Shown: piece by piece, positions 45,682-53,744 of the stretch
Layout: every line of letters starts with the position of its first letter
How positions within the stretch are numbered: position 1 is the first letter of the stretch
Assembly: GCA_012517325.1 (NCBI GenBank)
Contig: JAAYVF010000008.1
Span: 62,001-126,000 of the forward strand
Length of the DNA stretch: 64,000 nucleotides
Direction: 5' to 3'
DNA from: Myxococcales bacterium
Lineage (GTDB): Bacteria > Lernaellota > Lernaellaia > Lernaellales > Lernaellaceae
Notes under the pieces: model-generated
The model's input: the letters and a program-made list of their open reading frames with translations, nothing else
What the model was told of the DNA's origin: nothing
The model's database searches: none
Position numbers and translations under genes: made by a program

Positions 45682-47106
45682 ATGTTCGCCATTCCTTCAT
45701 TTTTTTTCACCCTGGCTGTCCTCTTTTGGCGATCTCTTGCGCAAGGCGCGAGAAAAAAAAACAAACCGCGGATGGCCTTGTTTTTTCGCCGTCTCGCCGC
45801 CGTCAACCTGATCTTGTTGGTTTTTATTTGCGCCTATTGGGACCGACCGTTCTGGGTTGGTTTTCTTATCGATAATCCCTGGCTTTGGGCCGCTTCATTT
45901 ATTCCGGCGGGTTGCTGGGCCGCTGTCCGGCATCGTCGATCGCCGAATTGGCGAAAGACCCTACTGCACTTTTTTCTTGTCTACAATTTACTGCTACCGC
46001 TATTTCTTCAACTCTGGTTTGTACTGTTTTACACCGTCCGAGACGACGATTCATGGCGGGTCGAGGCTGATTCCCGGATCAAAGTCCTGTTTTCACAGAA
46101 GCGCGCCGAAGAATTGCGTCCGTGGATGAGCCCCAGCGACAAAAACCGGGATCCGCGACGTTCGGTCAGCGATCCGCGGATCTTTTTCCCCTCGGCGGAT
46201 CCCGAACTCATTTATTTGGGCAATGGACAGGAAGATCCGCCGACTTCGGTCCGGGGGCGACAAGCTTTACTATTGGTGGAACGGCGGACCGGCCGCCTGC
46301 GCCAGGCTCTTTTTGGCCAGACGATCATTCAAGGCACCTGCTTACCGAATAAAAAATGTTATCTGACTAGTTCCTCGAACAACACGTTTTTTGTTTGGGA
46401 CGAGACACGGCTCGCTTTCGAGCGGACGCTGAAGTTTCCCGCGCCCTATCGTCCGCGCTGGGTGTTTCCCGACGCGACCGGCGACACGCTTTACCTGGGA
46501 TTCGACGGCAAGCCCCGGATCGAACGATTGGATGCCGTCACCCTCAATGGCTTGACCGAAAGGACCATCGATCAAAGCCGAGCCGGTGGCTTGGCTTATC
46601 TTTTACGCGATCCAACCAGCGGTGAACTTTACGCGCTAACCGAGGAAGTGATTCTTAACGACCGTCCGATTACCCGCCTGACCGCCGATTTACAGGCCGT
46701 CGCCTCCTTTCGCCTGCCCTGGCTTCGGCTTTTGTGCGGACAGGGCTATTTGATCAGCATGGTCATCGACAACGACCGCAAGGAACTGTATGCCACCGCG
46801 ATTCTGGACGGCGCCGTCTACATTTTTGATTTGACCAGCGGCCGTTATGTTGGCCAGGTGCCGGTGGGCGTCGGCGTCCGCCAATTGGCCTACGATGCGG
46901 TCGGCCACCGCCTGTTCGCGTCGAATTACGTTGACGGCACCATTACCGTTCTGGATATGACGACTCGACAATCGACGGATCGCATTTTTATAGGAAAGCG
47001 CGCCCGCGAGATGTTCTACGACTCGACCAACGATCGCTTGTACGCCACCAGCGTCAATGGCTGGCTGGAAATCGATGTCTCGGCCGGTAAAAAACCGGGT
47101 GTTTGA
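45682..47106 (+). CDS. Membrane protein with beta-propeller-like domain
   Basis: A 474-residue protein. Residues 1-125 contain four helices; the remaining 350 residues form repeated strands such as GDTLYLGFDGKPRIERLDAVT, KELYATAILDGAVYIFDLTSGRYVG and HRLFASNYVDGTITVLDMTTRQ, typical of YncE/NHL-type beta-propellers. A periplasmic or surface propeller anchored by helices is inferred. The gene is AT-richer than most of the window. Function unknown. Confidence 0.7.
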   Translation: MFAIPSFFFTLAVLFWRSLAQGARKKNKPRMALFFRRLAAVNLILLVFICAYWDRPFWVGFLIDNPWLWAASFIPAGCWAAVRHRRSPNWRKTLLHFFLVYNLLLPLFLQLWFVLFYTVRDDDSWRVEADSRIKVLFSQKRAEELRPWMSPSDKNRDPRRSVSDPRIFFPSADPELIYLGNGQEDPPTSVRGRQALLLVERRTGRLRQALFGQTIIQGTCLPNKKCYLTSSSNNTFFVWDETRLAFERTLKFPAPYRPRWVFPDATGDTLYLGFDGKPRIERLDAVTLNGLTERTIDQSRAGGLAYLLRDPTSGELYALTEEVILNDRPITRLTADLQAVASFRLPWLRLLCGQGYLISMVIDNDRKELYATAILDGAVYIFDLTSGRYVGQVPVGVGVRQLAYDAVGHRLFASNYVDGTITVLDMTTRQSTDRIFIGKRAREMFYDSTNDRLYATSVNGWLEIDVSAGKKPGV

Positions 47107-47203
47107 TCCCGTTCGGGCCATTCGAACCGCGACAGATTCGCGTACTACTAGTCGCGCCCACCACGAAAATCAGGAATTTCGCACAGTTCGAGAAAAGCAG
47201 TAT

Positions 47204-47232
47204 TTGAAAAATTCAACGCAATCGGTCATAGT
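47204..47232 (+). promoter_or_regulatory. Promoter candidate for the acyl-CoA synthetase gene
   Basis: TTGAAA, 17-base spacer, CATAGT, 37 bases before the start codon. Confidence 0.35.
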
Positions 47233-47268
47233 AGCCGAACAACCTTTGTAGTTAAGCGGGAGTAAACC

Positions 47269-49197
47269 ATGAGCGAGATTATCTGGCGTCCATCAGGAGA
47301 CTACCTTACCAAAAGCAACATTGCGCGCTTTATGAAAAAACACGGCATCGCCGATTACGACAATCTGATCCGGCGCAGCGTCGAGGATACCTCCTGGTTC
47401 TGGGACGCCGCGATGAAGGATCTCGGCATCGAATGGTACAAACCCTACGAAAAGGTGCAGGAAGGCGGCTTCCCCTGGGCCAAGTGGTTCGTCGGCGGCC
47501 AGACCAACGTCGTGCTCAATTGCCTCGACCGCCACGTCCGCGACGGCCGCGGCGACCACCCGGCGCTCATCGCCGAGGACGAAGCGGGCAATGTCGTCCG
47601 GCTGACCTACGCCGAACTCGATCGCGAGGTCTGCAAGACGGCCAACGCGCTCAAGGCCGCCGGCGTGGGCCGCGGCGACTTCGTGGGCATTTACATGCCG
47701 ATGGTCTACCAGATCGTCGTCGCGTTTTTCGCCACGATGAAAATCGGCGCCATCGTGATCCCGGTTTTCTCCGGCTTCGGTCAAAAAGCCCTGTCCGACC
47801 GTCTCGGCGACGCCAAGGCCAAGGTGCTCTTCACCGCCGACGGCACCTTCCGCCGTGCCAAGCCCGCCGCAGTCAAGGCCGAGGCCGATCTCGCCGTGCG
47901 CGACGTGCCTTCGATCGTCAAGGTCGTTTACGTCGAACGCACCGGCCAGCCGGTCAACGTCGTGCCGGGCCGCGACGTGACCTGGAACGATTTCATCAAG
48001 GGCCAACCCGATACCTGCCCGACCGAGGTGATGGCAGCCGAGGATTACTGTCTCGTCATCTATACCTCCGGCACCACCGGCAAACCGAAGGGCACCGTGC
48101 ACACCCATGCCGGCTGCCTGGCGCAGATGGGCAAGGAACTGGGTTACGCCTTCGACGTAAAGCCGGACGACAACTTCTTCTGGTTCACCGACATCGGCTG
48201 GATGATGGGCCCGTGGGAAATGATCGGCGTGCAGATCTTCGGCGGCACGTACCTGCTCTTCGACGGCGCGCCGGACTATCCGCAGCCCGACCGCCTGTGG
48301 GAACTGGTTGAAAAACACCGCCTGACGCACCTGGGCATCTCGCCCACCGCGATCCGGCTGCTCAAGGGCAGCGACGAATCGTGGGTGACCCGGCACGACC
48401 TCCGTACGCTCAAGTACCTGGGCTCGACCGGCGAACCGTGGGACCCCGAATCGTATACCTGGTTCTTCGAAAAAGTCGGGCAGAAGCGTTGCCCGATCAT
48501 GAACATTTCGGGCGGGACGGAAATCGTCGGCTGCCACCTGATGCCGCTGCCGATCTCCGACCTGAAACCGTGCACTCTGCGCGGTCCGGGCCTGGGCATG
48601 GACGTGGACATCTTCGACGAAAACGGCCGGTCGATGCCGGTGGGCATCGGTCACCTGGTCTGCAAAAAGCCGGCGCCGTCGATGACCAAGGGGTTCCTCA
48701 ACGATCCCGAACGCTACCTCAACACCTATTTCTCGGTGTTCGACAACATCTGGTTCCACGGCGACTGGGCCGAGCGCGACGCCGACGGCTTCTGGTTCCT
48801 GCGCGGCCGCTCCGACGACACCATCAAGGTCGCCGGCAAGCGCACCGGCCCGGCGGAAATCGAGGCGGCGGTGTTGCAGCATCCGGCGACGAAGGAAGCG
48901 GCGGCGATCGGCGTTCCCGACGAATTGAAGGGCGAAACGGTGGTCTGCTTCGTGTCCTTGCAGCCGGGCTTTACCGAAAGCGAGGCCGTGCGCAAGGAAA
49001 TCAGCGATCAGGTCGTCAAGGATCTGGGCAAGACGCTGCGGCCCAAGGCGATCTACTTCGTCGACGATCTCCCGAAAACCCGCTCGGCGAAAATCTTACG
49101 CCGGGTGATCCGCGACAAGTTCCTCGGCAAGGACATGGGCGACATCGCCTCGTGCGCGAATCCGGTCGCCATCGAGGGGATCGGCAAGGCGCGGTAG
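47269..49197 (+). CDS. AMP-forming acetyl/acyl-CoA synthetase
   Basis: A 642-residue enzyme forming acyl-CoA from acid, ATP and CoA through an acyl-adenylate. The AMP-binding loop is YTSGTTGKPKG, followed by the A5 motif ISGGTEIVG and the A8 hinge GRSDDTIKVAGKRTGPAEIE. The C-terminal catalytic Lys is about K608 in PKTRSAKILRR, the residue acetylated in Acs-type enzymes to switch them off. Overall it resembles acetyl/propionyl-CoA synthetase, but the A8 variant is not that of E. coli Acs, so substrate is open. The start has GGGAG. Confidence 0.93.
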   Translation: MSEIIWRPSGDYLTKSNIARFMKKHGIADYDNLIRRSVEDTSWFWDAAMKDLGIEWYKPYEKVQEGGFPWAKWFVGGQTNVVLNCLDRHVRDGRGDHPALIAEDEAGNVVRLTYAELDREVCKTANALKAAGVGRGDFVGIYMPMVYQIVVAFFATMKIGAIVIPVFSGFGQKALSDRLGDAKAKVLFTADGTFRRAKPAAVKAEADLAVRDVPSIVKVVYVERTGQPVNVVPGRDVTWNDFIKGQPDTCPTEVMAAEDYCLVIYTSGTTGKPKGTVHTHAGCLAQMGKELGYAFDVKPDDNFFWFTDIGWMMGPWEMIGVQIFGGTYLLFDGAPDYPQPDRLWELVEKHRLTHLGISPTAIRLLKGSDESWVTRHDLRTLKYLGSTGEPWDPESYTWFFEKVGQKRCPIMNISGGTEIVGCHLMPLPISDLKPCTLRGPGLGMDVDIFDENGRSMPVGIGHLVCKKPAPSMTKGFLNDPERYLNTYFSVFDNIWFHGDWAERDADGFWFLRGRSDDTIKVAGKRTGPAEIEAAVLQHPATKEAAAIGVPDELKGETVVCFVSLQPGFTESEAVRKEISDQVVKDLGKTLRPKAIYFVDDLPKTRSAKILRRVIRDKFLGKDMGDIASCANPVAIEGIGKAR

Positions 49198-49245
49198 GGG
49201 AAAGGCCGAAAGTAACCGGGTGATACCAACCATTTCCGCGTGGGT

Positions 49246-49314
49246 GGATTCTTCGCTTACCGGCTCAGAATGACCGGTTCGCGAGGTTGTCATCCTGAGC
49301 GTCGCGAAGGATCT
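49246..49314. repeat. REP-like palindrome (CCTGAGCG...CGAAGGATC family)
   Basis: GGATTCTTCGC...GCTCAGAATGAC is inverted as GTCATCCTGAGC...GCGAAGGATC, an imperfect 25-base dyad. The downstream reading gives the well-known spurious peptide RSFATLRMT. It lies in the convergent gap between the acyl-CoA synthetase and macro-domain genes. Confidence 0.8.
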
Positions 49315-49346
49315 CTTCTTCGCATTCAAAAAATTGGCGATACGTT

Positions 49347-49856
49347 CTAACCCAGCAGCCGCTGGTAAACCTGATATTCCTCATCGGTGAAACAGCAGAA
49401 GCGCACCTCCTCGATTTCCGCGTGCGTCGCGAGAAACTCGCGGACGGCGGCGACGGCGATGCGCGCCGCCTGCACCAACGGATAACCGTAGACGCCGGTG
49501 CTGATGCAGGGGAAGGCCACCGTGCGCGCGCCGACGGCGACCGCCGTTTCCAGGCTGCGCCGGTAGCAGGAAGTGAGCAAAGCCGGTTCGCCCTTGGTGC
49601 CGTTTACCAAGAAGGGGCCGACGGTGTGGATCACGAATCGGGCGGGCAATCGGTAACCCTTGGTCGCCTTGGCGTCGCCGGTGTCGCAACCGTTGAGGGT
49701 GCGGCATTCCGCCAGCAGTTCCGGGCCGGCCGCGCGGTGAATCGCGCCGTCCACCCCGCCGCCGCCGAGCAGCGAGCGATTGGCCGCGTTGACGATCGCG
49801 TCGACCGGCTGAAAGACCACGCCCTCGGGCACCGCCCGGATTCGTTCCGCCGCCAT
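49347..49856 (-). CDS. Macro-domain protein (ADP-ribose deacylase type)
   Basis: A 169-residue single macro domain. The ADP-ribose-binding loops are visible: [23 protein letters not shown] (residues about 17-40) and the second loop [10 protein letters not shown]. This arrangement belongs to the YmdB/MacroD-like group, which hydrolyses O-acetyl-ADP-ribose or removes ADP-ribose from proteins or DNA. It starts one base into the stop of the preceding lipoprotein gene (TAATG), so translation is coupled. Confidence 0.93.
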   Translation of the reverse strand: MAAERIRAVPEGVVFQPVDAIVNAANRSLLGGGGVDGAIHRAAGPELLAECRTLNGCDTGDAKATKGYRLPARFVIHTVGPFLVNGTKGEPALLTSCYRRSLETAVAVGARTVAFPCISTGVYGYPLVQAARIAVAAVREFLATHAEIEEVRFCCFTDEEYQVYQRLLG

Positions 49857-50515
49857 TACTTGGCCCCGCTTTCCACGCCGCCGAGCAAAGTCACGGCCAG
49901 CGTATCGTGTTTCCAGGCGTGAACGTCGGGCATCTTGGCAAACAGCCAGCCGGTCCAATCGGGCTTGCCGGTTTCGCGGATCACCACCTTGGCGGCCGGA
50001 TTGTTCGGCTCGCCGCCCTCGCTGATGATGGCCTCGGAGGTCATCTTGAAGGCGGGCAGAAACGACACGACCTCGATCTCAACCGACGAACCCTCGATCT
50101 TCGTCTTGCCGCCGACCGGCAGCACCAATTCCTTGCCCGCGCCGCCTTTCGGGCCGACGCTCAGCTTGACCCGCGACCAACGCTTGGCCACGGCCTCGTC
50201 GACCTGAATCGGCCGGCCGGATTTAAACCCGGGCCCGCCCATCATGCCCTCGGGCATGGCCGGTTTTTCCTCGGAACCCGACTGGGCGCCTTGCGGCTGC
50301 ATCAGGCGATCGAGTTCCAGGCAGCATTCGGCGGCCATGGCCCGGGCGTTTTCATCGCAGCAATCCTGCAGTTGCTTCAGATCGGCGGCCGGTCCAACCG
50401 GCGCGTTGGCCGGGCCCGAACCCATCAGCGCCGCCAGGTCGTCGGCCTTTTCGGCTTTCTGGCAGGCGGCGAAAAGCAAAACCGCAAAAATTAAAATCCA
50501 AAACCATTTTTTCAT
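49856..50515 (-). CDS. DUF2155-like lipoprotein
   Basis: A 219-residue lipoprotein. The signal peptide ends at the lipobox FAAC. After a linker with a Cys-rich [14 protein letters not shown] segment, residues about 105-219 match the DUF2155 pattern: [11 protein letters not shown]..., [46 protein letters not shown]2155 proteins are mostly periplasmic and uncharacterised. The start at 50515 has a CAGGAGAA site; the upstream frame extension is not used. It is co-translated with the macro-domain gene. Confidence 0.75.
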   Translation of the reverse strand: MKKWFWILIFAVLLFAACQKAEKADDLAALMGSGPANAPVGPAADLKQLQDCCDENARAMAAECCLELDRLMQPQGAQSGSEEKPAMPEGMMGGPGFKSGRPIQVDEAVAKRWSRVKLSVGPKGGAGKELVLPVGGKTKIEGSSVEIEVVSFLPAFKMTSEAIISEGGEPNNPAAKVVIRETGKPDWTGWLFAKMPDVHAWKHDTLAVTLLGGVESGAK

Positions 50516-50728
50516 CGGGTGTTCTCCTGCTTGAACCGTTTTGAATCTAGCCGAAATCGCCAAGCAATCCAATGTGGCTGACGAACCGCCAAGGCACAAA
50601 ATGGATGTCTTATTATCGGGACCGACGCCTATGCGCGCTTTTCCCGATTTCTCCTTCCCGATTCGGCCTCGACGAATCCACCTTCTTTCGGCTAGATTAA
50701 GTCGCTAACCAAACGGAGGAAACGAACG

Positions 50729-51313
50729 ATGCCGAATTTGACCTTGCTGCTGATCGCCTCGCTGTCGCTGACTTTCTTGTTGGCGGCGACCGTCGAAGGC
50801 GCGGACTGGCCGAAAGAACCGGGCGAATACGCCGAATTCGATACCACGGAAGGCTCGATCATCATCAAATTGTACGATCAGGACGCGCCGCTCACGGTGC
50901 AGAACTTCGTCGATCTGGCGACCGGCAAAAAAACCGGCAAACCGTTCTACGACGGCCTGATCTTCCACCGCGTGATCCCCGACTTCATGATCCAAGGCGG
51001 CTGCCCGAAGGGCACCGGCACCGGCGGCCCCGGCTACACCATCAAGGACGAATTCAGCCCGAAACTCCGCCACGACGGCCCGGGCGTCCTGTCGATGGCC
51101 AACGCCGGCCCGAACACGGGCGGCAGCCAGTTTTTCATCACCATTAAGGCGACGCCCTGGCTCGACGGCCGGCACGCGGTGTTCGGCAAAGTGGTGAAGG
51201 GCATGGACGTGGTGAACAAGATCGTCTCGGTGCCCCGCGACGGCCGCGACAAGCCGCTGAAGCCGGTCACGATTAAAAAGGTGACCATTCAACGGGTCGA
51301 GGCGGGCAAATAG
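50729..51313 (+). CDS. Secreted cyclophilin-type peptidyl-prolyl isomerase
   Basis: A 194-residue PPIase with a signal peptide ending VEGA. Catalytic signatures: [13 protein letters not shown] (catalytic Arg), [16 protein letters not shown] and [12 protein letters not shown]. It speeds proline isomerisation of exported proteins in the periplasm. The start follows ACGGAGGAAA. It ends with a strong terminator before the tRNA genes. Confidence 0.95.
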   Translation: MPNLTLLLIASLSLTFLLAATVEGADWPKEPGEYAEFDTTEGSIIIKLYDQDAPLTVQNFVDLATGKKTGKPFYDGLIFHRVIPDFMIQGGCPKGTGTGGPGYTIKDEFSPKLRHDGPGVLSMANAGPNTGGSQFFITIKATPWLDGRHAVFGKVVKGMDVVNKIVSVPRDGRDKPLKPVTIKKVTIQRVEAGK

Positions 51314-51340
51314 CGCGCCGCGAGAAACGAATAAAACAAA

Positions 51341-51371
51341 AGGCCCCGGGCTTTCGCCCGGAGCCTTTTTT
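51341..51371 (+). terminator. Rho-independent terminator of the cyclophilin gene
   Basis: AGGC/GCCT and CCGGGC/GCCCGG arms with a short loop, followed by TTTTTT, 27 bases past the stop. Confidence 0.9.
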
Positions 51372-51373
51372 CG

Positions 51374-51464
51374 TGGCGGAGAGAGAGGGATTCGAACCCT
51401 CGGAGCGCTTTTGACGCTCACACACTTAGCAGGCGTGCACCTTCGGCCACTCGGTCATCTCTCC
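51374..51464 (-). tRNA. tRNA-Ser (anticodon GCU)
   Basis: Cloverleaf on the minus strand: 5' GGAGAGA pairs with 3' TCTCTCC, discriminator G, and an encoded CCA (51376-51374). Anticodon loop CTGCTAA gives GCU, reading AGC/AGU. The long variable arm (GAGCG...CGCTC) is typical of tRNA-Ser. TTCGAATC T-loop is present. Confidence 0.92.
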
Positions 51465-51483
51465 GAACTTCTTCGATTTTCAG

Positions 51484-51568
51484 CGGAGGGAGAGGGATTC
51501 GAACCCCCGGAACGTTGCCGCTCAACGGTTTTCAAGACCGCCGCCTTCGACCACTCGGCCATCCCTCC
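51484..51568 (-). tRNA. tRNA-Ser (anticodon UGA)
   Basis: Cloverleaf on the minus strand: 5' GGAGGGA pairs with 3' TCCCTCC; discriminator G. Anticodon loop CTTGAAA gives UGA, reading UCN codons. Long variable arm (TTGAGCGGCAACG). The bases after the discriminator are CTG, so CCA is not encoded and must be added. It is the first of two tRNA-Ser genes, 19 bases upstream of the GCU gene. Confidence 0.92.
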
Positions 51569-51664
51569 GTGGGTGAGCGCCGAGGCTCCTCACGGCCGTT
51601 CTCTCCCTCGGCCGGCGCTTGGCCATTCAGACGGCACCGAAAAGCCGCCCGTCGAAAGGCCTAT

Positions 51665-51693
51665 CGTATAGCATCCCGATTCCGCTAAGTCAA
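51665..51693 (-). promoter_or_regulatory. Promoter candidate for the tRNA-Ser pair
   Basis: Minus strand TTGACT, 17-base spacer, TATACG. It would start transcription about 90 bases before the tRNA-Ser(UGA) gene. Confidence 0.5.
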
Positions 51694-51753
51694 CTCATGT
51701 TCCTGCGGGGCCACATCAATCACAACACATTGATTATAGGGCTTTTTTCGCTC

Positions 51754-51782
51754 TTGACAGTCTATGGGCGGCCACTTAAGCT
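51754..51782 (+). promoter_or_regulatory. Weak promoter candidate for the cDPGS-like operon
   Basis: A perfect TTGACA at 51754-51759, then 17 bases to TAAGCT, a poor -10. It diverges from the tRNA promoter. Confidence 0.25.
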
Positions 51783-51859
51783 GGCAGCGCGAATGTGGAA
51801 AGGAAGACCGAACGCTGGAACACTCAACTGCATCTTCGCCACGCAACAAGGAGATTATC

Positions 51860-53182
51860 ATGTCGGTCAAAAAAGTGCTGATCGCCGGGGCCGGCGGACG
51901 CGATTTTCATAACTTCAACACCTGTTACCGGGACAATCCGGACGTGCAGGTCATCGCCTTCACCGCGACCCAAATTCCCCACATCGACGGACGGCTGTAT
52001 CCCGCTTCGCTGGCCGGCAAGCTTTATCCCGACGGTATCCCGATCGTTCCCGAGAGCGAATTGCTCGGGTTGATCCGCAAGCACAAGATCGACGAGGTCG
52101 TCTTCTCCTATTCCGACGTCAGCCATCAATACGTGATGGAGCTGGCGGCCAAAGTCACCGCCGCAGGCGCCAGTTTCACGTTGCTGGGAACGCGCTTCTC
52201 GATGATCAAGGCCAAGGTGCCGATCGTTTCGATCTGCGCGGTGCGCACCGGCAGCGGCAAGAGCCAGACGACGCGCCGGGTGATCAAGCTCCTGCAAGCC
52301 GCCGGCAAGCGCGTCGTGGCGATCCGCCACCCGATGCCCTACGGCACCCTGGCGAAACAGAAGGTGCAACGGTTCGCCGAACTGGCCGACCTGGACAAGC
52401 ACGAATGCACCATCGAGGAACGCGAGGAGTACGAGCCGCACATCGTCAGCGGCATCGTGGTTTACGCCGGTGTCGATTACGGCGCGATTCTGCGCAAGGC
52501 CCAACAGGAAGCCGACGTCATCGTCTGGGATGGCGGCAACAACGACTACTCGTTCTACCAGCCGGACCTGGAAATCGTGGTGGCCGATCCGCACCGCGCC
52601 GGGCACGAATCCACCTATTATCCGGGCCTGACCAACGTGCTGCGCGCCGACGCGGTCGTCATCAACAAGGTCGAAACCGCCGATCCCAACGACGTGGCCG
52701 CCGTGCGCGAGAACGTCCGCCACTTCAATCCGGGCGCCACGATCATCGAGGCGGCGAGCCCGCTGTTCGTGGAAAACCCCGAAGCCATCGCCGGCAAACG
52801 CGTGCTGTGCATCGAGGACGGCCCGACCGTCACCCACGGCGAGATGACCTACGGCGTGGCCGTGATCGCCGCCGAGCGCTTCGGCGCCGCGGAACTGGTC
52901 GATCCGACTCCCTGCCTCGCCGGCGAATACGACGCGCTGTTCGACAAGTACCCACACCTGACCTGCCTCCTGCCAGCCATCGGCTACGGCGAGCAGCAGA
53001 TCGCCGACCTGCAGGCCACGGTGGACACCATCGATTGCGACACTGTAATCATCGGCACCCCGATCGACCTGCGGCGGCTGATCGATTTCGGCGACCGGCC
53101 GACCGTGCGGGTGAACTACGAGCTGCAGGAAATCGGCAAACCCGATCTCGCCGACGTGCTGCGGGCGAAGGGCCTGATCTGA
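51860..53182 (+). CDS. Cyclic 2,3-diphosphoglycerate synthetase-like protein
   Basis: A 440-residue soluble protein resembling archaeal cyclic 2,3-diphosphoglycerate synthetase (cDPGS). N-terminal Rossmann part (VLIAGAGGRDFHNFN), then a P-loop in CAVRTGSGKSQTTRR near residue 140, and a GTPase-like segment with DVIVWDGGNNDYSF and VVINKVETADP. In Methanothermus this enzyme closes 2,3-diphosphoglycerate using ATP; bacterial homologues are uncharacterised. The ATG follows AAGGAG. Its stop overlaps the next start by one base (TGATG), in a run that leads to carbamate kinase. Confidence 0.82.
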   Translation: MSVKKVLIAGAGGRDFHNFNTCYRDNPDVQVIAFTATQIPHIDGRLYPASLAGKLYPDGIPIVPESELLGLIRKHKIDEVVFSYSDVSHQYVMELAAKVTAAGASFTLLGTRFSMIKAKVPIVSICAVRTGSGKSQTTRRVIKLLQAAGKRVVAIRHPMPYGTLAKQKVQRFAELADLDKHECTIEEREEYEPHIVSGIVVYAGVDYGAILRKAQQEADVIVWDGGNNDYSFYQPDLEIVVADPHRAGHESTYYPGLTNVLRADAVVINKVETADPNDVAAVRENVRHFNPGATIIEAASPLFVENPEAIAGKRVLCIEDGPTVTHGEMTYGVAVIAAERFGAAELVDPTPCLAGEYDALFDKYPHLTCLLPAIGYGEQQIADLQATVDTIDCDTVIIGTPIDLRRLIDFGDRPTVRVNYELQEIGKPDLADVLRAKGLI

Positions 53183-53733
53183 TGCGGCGGGCGGCCATCG
53201 TCCTGCTGCTGTTCTGCCTGGCGCTGGCCGGAACCGCGGCGGCGACCACCCTGCGGCAGTTGACGCTGGCCGAACTCAAAGCCAGGGCGGCGCGCATCGC
53301 CGAACTCGAAGTCGTTTCCACGATCAACGAAGAAGGCGGCGACATGCCGTTCACGCTGGCCGTCTGCCGAGTGCGCCGCAATCTGCGCGGCCCGGCCGGC
53401 GACAGCGTCGTGCTGCGCGTTCCCGGCGGCAAGCGCGGCGACCTGACCGCCCTGGTGCCGGGCGCGCCGCTGCCCGAGGTCGGCGATGTTTTCGTCGCCT
53501 TCCTGGAAGCCGACCCGGCGGCCTACCGCGGTCGTCCGGTGTGGCGCCCCGTCGCCCTTGGCCAGGGGATGTTCGCCCTGGTGGAACGCGGCGGCGCGAC
53601 CTGGGCGATCCAGGTGCTCGATCGCGCGCCGGAGCGGTTCCGCGCTTGCGGCGACGCGGCCGCCGACTGCTTGCGCCGGTTGAATGTATTGGGACTACCC
53701 CTTGCCGAATTGGACCAACCGGCGGGCGAGTAA
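53182..53733 (+). CDS. Secreted protein of unknown function
   Basis: A 183-residue exported protein. A signal peptide (MRRAAIVLLLFCLALAGTAAA) ends AAA. The mature part resembles a small beta-rich domain (FTLAVCRVRRNLRGPAGDSVVLRVPGG; VGDVFVAFLEADPA). No family is recognised. It starts one base into the upstream stop (TGATG) and its own stop overlaps the next ATG (TAATG). It may be a partner of the adjacent metalloprotease. Confidence 0.65.
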   Translation: MRRAAIVLLLFCLALAGTAAATTLRQLTLAELKARAARIAELEVVSTINEEGGDMPFTLAVCRVRRNLRGPAGDSVVLRVPGGKRGDLTALVPGAPLPEVGDVFVAFLEADPAAYRGRPVWRPVALGQGMFALVERGGATWAIQVLDRAPERFRACGDAAADCLRRLNVLGLPLAELDQPAGE

Positions 53734-53744
53734 TGGAGGCGGCG

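Noticed and set aside
49096-49329. Minus-strand 77-codon open frame
   Set aside because: It translates the REP-like element at 49246-49314 and runs into the end of the acyl-CoA synthetase gene; no ribosome site.
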